Notes under the pieces: model-generated
The model's database searches: none
Seen by the model: only the letters and a program-made list of their open reading frames with translations
Told to the model about the DNA's origin: nothing
Made by a program: the position numbers and the translations under genes
Source of the DNA: Madurella fahalii
Lineage: Eukaryota; Ascomycota; Sordariomycetes; Sordariales
Length of the DNA: 64,000 bases
NCBI GenBank assembly: GCA_029876055.1
Contig: CM056874.1
Location: 3,038,001-3,102,000, forward strand
Reading direction: 5' to 3'
Part shown: piece after piece, positions 10,099-19,800 of the stretch
How the letters are laid out: every line of letters starts with the position of its first letter
Position numbering within the stretch: position 1 is the stretch's first letter

Positions 10099-11694
10099 AT
10101 GAAGCAGACCATCCTCTTATTCGCAGCTACGGCAGCTGCTCTTGTTGCCCCTCGTGAGGTTAAACCGCAACAATATGTCATCGGTGATGCCGGGTCCCAG
10201 GATGCAGTCCAAGCTTGGTGGCATGTCTTCCCAGAGGCCAGGAGCCTCCTTTCCAGCATCGAGGAGCGAGTGACCACGAGCATTGAGCATAGCACCATCG
10301 ACAGCTTCCTCCGCCTGGTTAGTAGCAACGACGACGACGATGACGAAGAAGAGGAGGAAGGATTCCACCCACCTCATCACAAACACGGTCATCGCGGCGA
10401 CCCCAGCAAGACGATTTACGAACAGATCAAAGAATGCAAGCACACATCTAAATTCGTGAAGCTCGTTGACGAACACGACGAGATCAAGCAGCTCCTCCAA
10501 GACACCAAGCACAACCACACCCTCTTCATCCCGACCGACCGCGCCTTCAAGCGCATCCCGCATCACGGCCACAAAGACAAGGATAAGGACAAAGACAAAG
10601 ACAAGGACGGCGACGATGACGATGACGGCGACGACCACAAACCCCCCAAGGAATTCGTCCTCGCCTTTCTGAAATACCACATCGTCCCCGGCTCATACCC
10701 CCGCCATCGCATCCTCGCCACCCAAACCCTCCCCACGGAGTTCATCTCCCCGGCACTGAGCCGTGGCGGAAAAGATGACGACGATGACGGCGACGATGAC
10801 GGCGACGGCGACGACGACGGCGGCAACGATGACGAACACGCCAACACCCATCACCGCCACCACCACCATCCGCAACGCCTCCACGTGGGCGCCACCCCGC
10901 TCTTCCACCGCATCCGCCTCAACTTCTACGCGCGCGTCGTGGCGAGTGACAAGGTGGCCAAGAACGGCGTGGTGCACGCGGTCGACGCGCCGCTCTTCCC
11001 GCCGCCGCCGGCGACGACCATCCTCCGGGCCATGCCGGGCGTCTTCAGCACGTTCGCGCTGGCGCTCGAGCGGACGGGCGTGGCGGCCGAGCTGGAGGAC
11101 GGCGGCCAAGAGGGGGGCGGCGGCCGCGCGGGCGGCACCGTGTTCGCGCCGAGCAACCGCGCCTGGGCGCGCCTCGGTCCCAGGCTGAACGGGTTCCTCT
11201 TCTCCGAGTGGGGCAGGAAGTACCTGCGGGCGCTGGTGCGGTACCACGTGGTCGGGAATGAGACGCTGTACTCGGATGCGTATTATCGCGAGCGGGGTGG
11301 GGATGGGGATGGGGATGGGGATGGGGATGGGGATGGTGATGGTGATGGTGATGGTGATGACGGAAAGGAGGAGGTTGAGACAGGGGGGTATGAATATTGG
11401 CATGTCGACTTGCCGACCTGGTTGGAGGAGAAACCGGTGAGTGTGGACATCAGGCGGTGGAGGGGGTTCGTTTCCATGGTTGTGAACGGGGGGGTGAGGG
11501 TTGTGGTGAGGGACGGGGTGGCGCATGACGGGGTTATTCACATCGTGGAGAGGGTGTTGATCCCCCCGCATCGGCACCACGGTGGGCATAGCGATGAGGA
11601 GGATATCAGCGTGGAAGAGTTGAAGGGGAGGCTGGAGCCGTATTTGGAGAGGGGTGGTGGTGATGATGGACAGGACGAGATGGGGGATTTGTAG
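10099..11694 (+). CDS. Secreted two-domain fasciclin (FAS1) protein with Asp-rich repeats
   Basis: Putative cell-surface adhesion or extracellular protein of 531 residues, apparently intronless. The start is the ATG heading a signal peptide (MKQTILLFAATAAALVAP); an upstream in-frame TTG is not used. FAS1 domain 1 (about 104-300) shows TLFIPTDRAFKRI, FLKYHIVPGSY and NGVVHAVDAPLF. Domain 2 (about 305-488) shows TVFAPSNRAWARL, LVRYHVVGNETLYSD and DGVIHIVERVLIPP. Low-complexity charged inserts interrupt both: DDDDDDEEEEEE, a KD repeat, Asp/Gly runs with a His cluster in domain 1, and a GDGDGD tract in domain 2 encoded by a hexanucleotide array. There is no hydrophobic C-terminal GPI-type signal, so it is probably secreted or wall-associated. 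Assigned from FAS1 H1/H2-like motifs. Confidence 0.88.
   Translation: MKQTILLFAATAAALVAPREVKPQQYVIGDAGSQDAVQAWWHVFPEARSLLSSIEERVTTSIEHSTIDSFLRLVSSNDDDDDEEEEEGFHPPHHKHGHRGDPSKTIYEQIKECKHTSKFVKLVDEHDEIKQLLQDTKHNHTLFIPTDRAFKRIPHHGHKDKDKDKDKDKDGDDDDDGDDHKPPKEFVLAFLKYHIVPGSYPRHRILATQTLPTEFISPALSRGGKDDDDDGDDDGDGDDDGGNDDEHANTHHRHHHHPQRLHVGATPLFHRIRLNFYARVVASDKVAKNGVVHAVDAPLFPPPPATTILRAMPGVFSTFALALERTGVAAELEDGGQEGGGGRAGGTVFAPSNRAWARLGPRLNGFLFSEWGRKYLRALVRYHVVGNETLYSDAYYRERGGDGDGDGDGDGDGDGDGDGDDGKEEVETGGYEYWHVDLPTWLEEKPVSVDIRRWRGFVSMVVNGGVRVVVRDGVAHDGVIHIVERVLIPPHRHHGGHSDEEDISVEELKGRLEPYLERGGGDDGQDEMGDL
11299..11358 (+). repeat. In-frame GGGGAT/GGTGAT hexanucleotide array
   Basis: About ten tandem six-base units encode alternating Gly-Asp inside the second fasciclin domain. 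The unit drifts from GGGGAT to GGTGAT in the distal half. The length is a multiple of three, so copy-number change would keep the frame. Confidence 0.9.
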
Positions 11695-11838
11695 TTTGCG
11701 GTCGTTGTAGCTTCTTGGGATATTCGCTGATCTATGTCATTATGGTGGGTTGGAATAAAGGAAAAGCCTCCTCTCTACACGCTCGTTAGCAAGCTTGTGT
11801 AACGATGAATATCATGTTAGGTTATTATCGACTTGACC

Positions 11839-13354
11839 TTATTGTCCTTGCGATCTTCCCTCGAGTGCATCCACAACCCTCCCTCCTTTGAGCTCATCAA
11901 CATCCACAGCGCCCCATCTCTGCTCTCTGTTCCTTCTCACCCCATAATCGTCAAAGTCGGTCCTTTCATACACCCCAATTTCGTCCAGTAACACCTCCAC
12001 AACCCAGACATATGATACAAACTCCAGCCCCAAGCCGGCCACAGCGGCAGCGGCGTCCTCGTTCGTTCTCGGCACGCGCGTACACAACAGGTGCAGATCC
12101 AGCATCTGCGCAAAGACCTGTCCGAACGACGGCTTGTTGCGCTGGAACGTGTGTCCGGGTGGATAGGTCACTTGTGGCGGAGGGCTAAAGATGGAGCTGT
12201 GGGTCGGTTCGGGGAACTTAGCCTGCCGCGGTTCGTCATTGGCAGTTATGGTTACAATATCGTCATGGCCTTGCGAAAGCGGGGAGGTCGTGGAGTTGAG
12301 GAGGATAACTAAAGGGTTGCCGAAGGCCGGGGAGCGCGTGAGATACTGCAAGTGGGAGGAGAGGAGGGCCGTTGTTTCGTGAGCGGTTGGTTTGTCGCGG
12401 GCAGCGAAAAGCGTCGAGAGGAGGGCGGAGGTGTGCGTGATGAGGATGAGGTCTGGGAGCGAGGACCGGGGAGGCTCACTATATCGTGAGCTTCCATCGC
12501 GGGGCTGTGCCGTCGGGCTTTGCGGATGCGGCGATTCCGACAGCGAAAGGCTGTCTTCCTCTTCGCTATCTTGAACCTCGGTCCGCTGCTGAACCCGCTG
12601 CTCAGATGTCGCAGCATCTCGTTTCGGCCCTGTCTCCGTCCCCTGAGCAACGGACAATGGCATCCTCTCCGAAGTTTCTTCCAACTCGCCAAGAACCTGC
12701 CACAGCCCCTCGATATCAAACACCCTAGATATGGAAATTCTCTCTAGACACTCCTGGACCTTGGTCTTCAGATTTCGTGGGTCTTCCTGAAGGCTGCTTA
12801 CTAGCAGCTTCTGCAATTTTGGCAACAGCACCGTTACTGGCAGCGTAGTGATAATCAATGCCTTTCCCAGTCTTTCAGCTACCAGATTAGCGGCTGTCTG
12901 AAGACCAATCTGCCTCAACGGGTCAGGATCAAAGAGCCGCACAACAACAATAAGGACAAGGCAAGGAACCCACTGACAACCCAAGATCCTCCTCCTCAGC
13001 ACTAACCCCGACTACAGAGCCCCTCTCAAACCCTCCGAGTAGGACATACTCGTCAAGCCCCCTGCAACCAATCATTAAGTTCCCTTTCTTGCGCAGCTGC
13101 TCTTTCCTGGCGAGCTCGTGGTCGAGCAACTCCGAGGCGGGGACTGGCTGCAGTGGAGCATGGGGGTCAGAGCGGGCGATGGTGGGTGGCAGGTGTATGT
13201 CCGTAGTTTGGTCCATAGCTGGAGGGTAGAAGACGGTATTGGGGGGAGGGGGTTTCCTCAGGTCGGACAAGGTGCGCCAAACGTGGATGATATGGTTAAA
13301 ACTGGACGGCTGTCGGTTGGGAAGAACTTGGAGGCCGCAGGTGCTGATGGGCAT
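11839..13354 (-). CDS. RecA/Rad51-like protein with degenerate Walker A
   Basis: Probable member of the RecA/Rad51 paralogue group (recombination repair) of 483 residues. Two exons (13354-12974, 12909-11839) with a 64-bp GT-AG intron. Visible: GCRGLDEYVLLGGFERGSVV, then GVSAEEEDLGLS joined by the splice to IGLQTAANLVAERLGKALI. This is the place of the P-loop and following helix of the RecA core, but the GKT/S lysine is missing and replaced by Glu/Asp. DLILITHTSALLSTLFAA may be the Walker B-side strand region. A Ser/Glu-rich linker separates the two halves. The start could instead be the ATG at 13216 (MDQTTDIHLPP), giving 437 residues; the extra 46 residues are Pro-rich and uninformative. Convergent with the fasciclin gene (144 bp apart). 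Exact orthologue not identified. Confidence 0.6.
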
Positions 13355-14781
13355 TCACTTCAGTGGGCGTTTGGATCTCCGTGATAGTTCTCAGTTTCCA
13401 TGCAGTTGATAATTCCTTCATGGCTTCTTGTCTGGTGTACCGGCTGCTATTTGACGTGAGCGATCTGGGTCAGGCGTTACTGCGTGTTCTTGCACGTCGT
13501 TCTCCGTTGCTGATGGTATCGCACTGAGGCAAAGCAAGCATCATTTCTCTGCCCCCAATTCTCACATCCCCATCGGCGTTCTCGCTGTGGTTTCTCAGAA
13601 ATTCGCGATCCGACTTGCATGCCTGAATGCGATATCAAGCTGCGGAGTACTGGGCGAGTCATGCAACTATCGAGATCTCGAAATAATGCACATAAGCGGC
13701 CGCCCTTGCGCTCCTAGAAATCCGGTCGACGTCATCGATCACCACTTGTCTCACCCACGAGAGCATGGCAAACTTGTCCTCCGCCATCCTACTTGTAATC
13801 AAAGTAGTTACCGTGTAGCTCTCTCAAAGATCGATCCGCTCACTGATCCGCAACCTTCACATTCCTATCAAACTCTTCAATTCGCCTCGAGTTTCATCCC
13901 CTTGGGCCAAGCCCAGCATCGAAGTTCCTATCTCCACAGGATACCCACTCCTCCCCCTCCCCAACCCCCTCCTCCAAAACTCCTTACGCTAGAGGAGAGC
14001 AACTCTCCGAATACCACCAGCGAAGACCGGCAAACGGGAACAGGGCTAGCCCAGATTCACGATACCAATAGACACACCACATGCCGAGGATGCGACCGAC
14101 ATCAACTAAACTCACCCGCCGTTGTATTCTCCATGAAGAGTTGCTCTACTGCTCATGATGCGTAAACTTGCTTAATCATCCCCTAGGAGAAAGGAACTAT
14201 GTACGCACAATTACCAATGGGATAGAGTCGAGACGTCCATCGCACCTTTCAACGGATAACTGCCCAACCGCCCGAAACGACCAATCAATATTACAAGGGT
14301 AGTGCTACCTAGCTAGCCTCTTGCTAACGCCTCGTGTTACTCGACTTGCGTTGCACCGAAGGAATCAAAGAAAAGAGAAGAGAGAAAAGATGTAGCCGAT
14401 CTGAACAAGTTGTGTTACCCCTTCAAGATATTGTTTTCTTGTCCGTGCGTCTGTGCCTCGGAGCATCCCCCAAACCAGCGAATCGGTAGGTTGAAAGCAT
14501 CCATGACGTAGACCGTCGGCGCCGAACCGCCAGCGAAACCCCGGCATCCCAAATTAATCTGTGCCTGCAGAGGGTATCGAGTCGAGAGATAACCGGAAGA
14601 TACGGCGAGGCGCCTAGCTACTGGCAGATCGGGGCGGCAAACGGCTGGGACCGTTCCAAATTGGCTCCCAAGACAGAACCGGTGGCCAACCACTCCAACC
14701 ATCAAAAGCTTCGGTTTGTATCAAGCTGCCTTGACTAGGCCGGGTTCGAAACAGCCGTCTTCGGATTCGCCAGCGATGTTT
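13355..14781. other. 1.4-kb intergenic region, no gene seen
   Basis: Lies upstream of the RecA-like gene and downstream of pal1. An open frame at 13587-14165 (plus) is Pro/His/Ser-rich and lacks any family motif. No RNA gene or repeat was recognised. Confidence 0.4.
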
Positions 14782-16827
14782 CTAAACCGCCGTTCCAGGC
14801 GCGGCAGCGGCACCTATGTCACTGCCCGGAGGGCCGGGTCTCTGGCGCCGGCCGCCCTTCAGACTCTTCATGCGGCCCAGAATCCCGGTCGGCTTAGGTT
14901 GGATATCGTCGCTCCCAGTGGCGTCTGTAGTCGACCTGCGCTCAAGACCAAAGCCCCTTGGGCTAGTAGGCGATGCCTTGTTCCCATTCGAATCCATCTT
15001 GCGCACCGTGAAGCCGTCCTCGCTTCCCTTGCCCGAAGCGAACTCGGAGAAGAACGGATTGCGCTCCGAGTTTGCAGACGGCAGCGTTGCCGAAGCCGGC
15101 CCTCCCTCCGAAGGCGACCTGCGGGACTGGTAGCCGGTGTCGGGGTTGGTCATTCTTCCCGAACCCTGGAAGTCACGCTGGCCACGGTTCATGTTGCGGA
15201 TGCGATGGGCGAGCGACTTCTTGCGCTGAAGACCGTCGTTCATAACCTCGGCAGCACGCTCTTCCTCGCGTTTCTGAATCGCTGCCCGTGCTGCCGGCGT
15301 CCCCTCCAGGAATGTCGATGTACCCAGCCCAAGCGACTCATCGCCGTGTAGGTATTCGCCGCGACTAAGGGGATCAAACACGGGCATTTCCTTGCTGCGG
15401 GAGGCGGATTCGCCATTCCTGTCTCTGGCGCCCCCGGACCACTCCTTGAAAGCCTCATCGTCTTGTTGCCCCAGGAATGTCGCGTGGTCGGGGCGAGCGT
15501 TCAGAGGTCCGGCACCTCCAAGCGTGTTGTTTAGCGAGCCCTCGGGGAACGCCTGCATCGGAGCACGCCGGCTGCCTTGCCTGTTCCGGTGGGGGTTAAG
15601 GGCGTCAAAGGGGCCATCGTGGTGGAAAACTGTAAACCTGTGTTAGATAGGTGTTCAGTCTTAAAGCGGTCGTGAGAGAAACGTACTTCCGGTTCCATAA
15701 ATACTAGTCGCATCCAGCTGGTCGATGATGTCGAGCCGACGGCTAGGCTTTCTATCCTTGTTCTCGCGGTGCCGACGCTCGCGCTCGCGCCGCTTCTTCC
15801 TCTCCTCTTCGGTCACAATCTTATCCGAGTCCATGATGGACGACTCCGAGTTCCTTCGCGGCCGTCTCTCTGGGCGCTTCTGCGGGGAACGGGAGGGATC
15901 CAAGTCGATCAATTTCTCGCTGTTTCCTTGCATTTTCCGGGCACGAAGGGCTTCTTCCTGCGAACGAGTCGGTCGGTGACTGGGTGGCGGGCCCCTCCGG
16001 CCTTGAGGTGGCACATTCTCACGCCCGGGCGGCGGCGGGGCGCGACGACCCGTCGGTGGTGACTTTGCGTCCGACCGTGCCGGCGCATTCAAGGCCGGCT
16101 TCGAGTCCTCGAGCGTCAGGGAACCCTGTGCACATGGTCATAAGCTTTTGGTTCAGGATACCCGGTGGCGGCAGCAGCAGCCAACAGGAGAGCAACGTAC
16201 GAATATTTCGTCGGCCGTGAGTGATGGCCTCTTGTCGGACGACATGGTTTCGGAGGCTGATCGGATATTCGAGAAACTGGCCCTACTGGTGACGGCGGGG
16301 TCGAGAAATGGGTTGCGGGAGAGCGGCCGGGGCGGCGGGTCGTCAAAGGGAGAGACCGGGCTTTGGGAAAGAGCAGGTGACGCGGCGCGATTGCGAAAAG
16401 GGTTGTTTGAAGAAAGGTTGAGCAGCAAGCCAGGAGATGGCTGGTCTAAATGCGCTCCCCCGACGGGTCAGTAATTAATCGGGCAGGGAACGGCAAACTT
16501 GAGCCAGCGGCAGCATGCATGCGAATGACGACGGTGATAGGGACTTGAAACAGTAATCTCCTTGACATGACACAACAGGCTCAATGGCAGAGCGAACAGA
16601 TGGGAAATGCCCAGGCGCCAAAGTGGCCCCATGAATGCCAAAAAACTGGGAAGCGGGAGACGATTGACCAGGCACGTCCGCGAGGATCTCTCCCCTTTCT
16701 TGCCCCCGTCTGCCACCACTGGGAGGCGACGCAAGCAGGACGTGCGTATGGTAGGATCGTCCAGGGTGCGACATGGCTTGACTTCAGTTTTGGACTCACC
16801 TTGCCGCTCTGGTTGGGTAGTCGCCAT
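14782..16827 (-). CDS. pal1: Pal1 family cell-morphology/endocytosis protein
   Basis: Fungal Pal1 proteins localise to growth and endocytic sites and affect cell shape. Four exons (16827-16800, 16445-16201, 16125-15687, 15629-14782) give 519 residues. Exon 1 is only 28 nt (MATTQPERQ plus one base) with a consensus GTGAGT donor, and intron 1 is 354 bp; a stop upstream of exon 2 forces this upstream start. The Pal1 core is visible across the exon 3/4 junction: RRLDIIDQLDATSIYGTG, IFHHDGPFDALNPHRN, then MQAFPEGSLNNTLGG and RPDHATFLGQQDDEAF. NPF tripeptides (SNNPFRN, SRNPFLD, ERNPFFS) are typical ligands of EH-domain endocytic adaptors such as Ede1. Most of the rest is basic/Pro-rich and probably disordered. 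Confidence 0.92.
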
Positions 16828-19800
16828 GACGGGCAGAGGGGGTGGGTAAAATGCTGAGGGTAGGTAGGTCCGGTGTTTGGTTGCGCGTCGTTCCGGGGCG
16901 GTTGAGGCTTTCTCGTCTCTGCCTTCGATCTGCCCTGTGTTACCGTGTCAAAATGGCTTGGGTCGAATGCCTCTGGCCGGGGCTGGCGTCATACCAGTGG
17001 GGGTAAGGAGCGTTCTTCAGACAGGACAGCGGGTCCCTCCCGCTCGATGTTCGTGGGGCCTGTTTCGAGCGCACTTCTGTTCCCTTGGCGGCCGAGCGAA
17101 CAGAAACGTTTCAATTCAACTCGACCAGAGTGCGATCGTGGTCGTTATGCAATTGCCTGCAAAAGCGGCGCTGAGCGAGTTATACCAGGCAGGACGGGCT
17201 AGCGATTTGATAGGCCGTTGACGACGACGCGGTGCCCTCCAAGAGAAACAGGGCCCCGTGTCGCGGCTAGGTTGGCGATGCCGAGTCTGCTAAGGTGCCG
17301 AGATGCCGTGAAAGAATGCTTCACTACTGTCTCTGCAGGGTTCGATTTCAGGAACCGCTTCTGTCCCTGCAATCTGCGAGTTCAGTCCGATAAGAGAAGC
17401 GGCGCCTGCTCCCTTGTGTTTGCCGGTTCAAAGCCAGTGATGGCTGCGATGCAAAGGGTCTTGGATTTGACTGGATCTGACCCCGTTCAGCCCCGCAGGA
17501 GAAAAAAACACTCAACAATTCCGGCTCCTTGTCTGGTTTCAGGAGGCGGCTGCAGACGCAGACGAGCGAGATAGGGGACAACTCTGCAGAGTTCGCGAGA
17601 TCGGCGTCTCTTTCCGCGATTGTAAGCCGAGCCCACGGCGTTCAATGGGCCCGAAAAGGATCAATTTCCGTCGGCCAGCAAAAAGGACTGCGACTGGATT
17701 GATGTGCTGCTCTAGACTTGGGACTCCTGTGTTCTCCCTTGTGGAGCCGTGGGGATTGGAAGCACGATCCCGAAAAGGTGCAGCGGTGTGCGGCGCACGA
17801 GCGGCTTCCCGGTTGCTGGAGGAAACGAGAGGGTGATGGTCTCTATGCAATGAGAAAACTGCCTCAGCAGAGACACACAGCCGGCGGCAGCAGAAGTCAC
17901 TGGCTTCAAAGGAGAGATATGCTGTCCAGGAGAGAGAAACAGAGTAGAGGGCATCAAGTCTTCGGGTGGTCATCCGGACAAGTTAATAACACGGGAGTTA
18001 TGAGCCACAGCTCGGCAGCCCGGGGTTGGCAAACATCGCCAATGTCCTTTCTCGTTCAGTGCGCTTCGCGTGCCTCGGTGGATCATCCACCATGCCCTTT
18101 TTGGACCACTTGCACGCTTAGGTTGCGTTTTAGTCAAGCCGCTTCTTGATTGCCCCTGGTACAACCCCATTAAAAAGAGAAGCCGACTGCAAGGATGGAC
18201 GATTTCCGATGAACCGCGAAGCCTCCGCGTTGTCGTCCCGATAAAGTTTACGGAGTCGGGATATGAGGCCATTACGCTCGGTCGTGGCAACGGGGCGGGA
18301 ACACAATCCTCCTACATGAATCCTGCAGACCAAATATTGTCCTATCGAGCGAACCGGGCATCTCCTCCAGTCCCTTAGATTCGTCCGATGAAGATCCTTC
18401 CTAAAGGCGCTGCCACCAGAGATGTGTCCAGTGCAGTCCTGCGGCTCAGTGTTACTCGACACCAGGCGAGCAATGTCTATCAGCTTTCTTCCACCGGCCA
18501 TATCCCACAATATCACCGCAGAAGTCGAGAATCACGGCTGCTACTGCCGCCGCCAAGGAGAGACCGAGACGTGTTTGTCCGCCCTAGTCGTTTCGGCGAT
18601 AATTGCTGGATTGTCTTTGGCCGATCGTTTGCACATGGCAAATGCGTTGGCGTTGCCCCGCAAAAAGGGAACTCCCCTTGGAGGCTAGCCCATGAAACCT
18701 AGACCTGGACAGACGCGCTCCCAACCGAGTATACCAGTCGCTTGAGACCCATAATCCCAACGAACCTCGATCACTTCCTCTCCTGTCTTCATTGTGCAGA
18801 TACGACACGGGTTGGCTGCCGCTAGGTCATTGGGCCTGCCGGGTGTTGGACCCTGGAATATGCAAGCAACCGGGAAAGCCAATGGATGGAAAGGGAGAGA
18901 CCCTGGTGCGCCAAGCAGGGACCTGATATCCCCTGTGCTCACAGCTGCATAAAGGGGTTCTTGCCGCCCCGCAATCCAGTTCCGGCGGCCAATTGTGGGG
19001 TAATGTAATACTGGAAATTGGCATCTTCTTGCGTGCATATCGAGAATCCAGCTAAAGTCGGCTCGAAAACATTCCTTGGTATGTACCATCGTCGGTCTCT
19101 TGTGCTGCTACTTTCCGGTCACGTAGCCGCGAGTGTCGAAGTTTTGAATGGCGATTGCAGCCTTGAAGATCGCCAACCGCTTGAGCTACCAATTTGGATG
19201 ACCCTCACGGAACCTAGAACAAAACCTGCCGTGATCACGAGCAAGGTCCCGTACTTGCCCGGAGGGCGATGGCATTATCTCTGTGCAACATAGGCAGCGC
19301 CACGCCTCCTTGCTCGGTCTCCCGCGCAATGTGTAATTAATACGGTGTGCTCGGGGTCTCGAGCACCTAGTGGACGCTGTAGCTAAGCGCGGTGAGGACA
19401 ATGACCACACCGATGTTCCCAGTCGCTTGATGCTGGTCTACTCAGCTTCGTTATAGTTTGCGTGAGCAGCCCCGTTTTGACCAGGATCATTGTTCCCATC
19501 GGCTCGGTATTTAGGACATGGCGCATGCTGACGACGACATACGCGCGTGTAGAATACGGCATCTTCCGTCTCGGAACGAAACCGCTTCGGATGAAGATAA
19601 TGGTGAATTGGAGTGTTCTCGGTTTGGAATTGCGGGCCGGACCTTTGACGCGTTCTATAACCCTTGGCCACATCGCCGGTGTCCTGCTTCAAACCTAAAC
19701 TGCGGATGTAGTTAATGTAAAGTCCCAAGTGTTACCCGTCCCACCCGGCTCAGCTTCAGCCAACGATGGCAAACAATATCAAATCATGATGCACGAGAGC

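Noticed and set aside
10693..11589. 298-codon minus-strand frame across the fasciclin gene
   Set aside because: Complement of Asp/Gly-coding repeats; the plus strand carries two recognisable FAS1 domains and a signal peptide.
13587..14165. 192-codon plus-strand frame upstream of the RecA-like gene
   Set aside because: Composition is low-information Pro/His/Ser-rich sequence without family similarity, and no supporting splice sites or neighbours.
17268..17360. tRNA-like stretch with TGCCGAG...CTAAGG and GGTTCGATTTC
   Set aside because: A- and B-box resemblance only: the candidate anticodon stem GTGAA/TTCAC has no T33, the T-stem does not pair and no acceptor stem forms.
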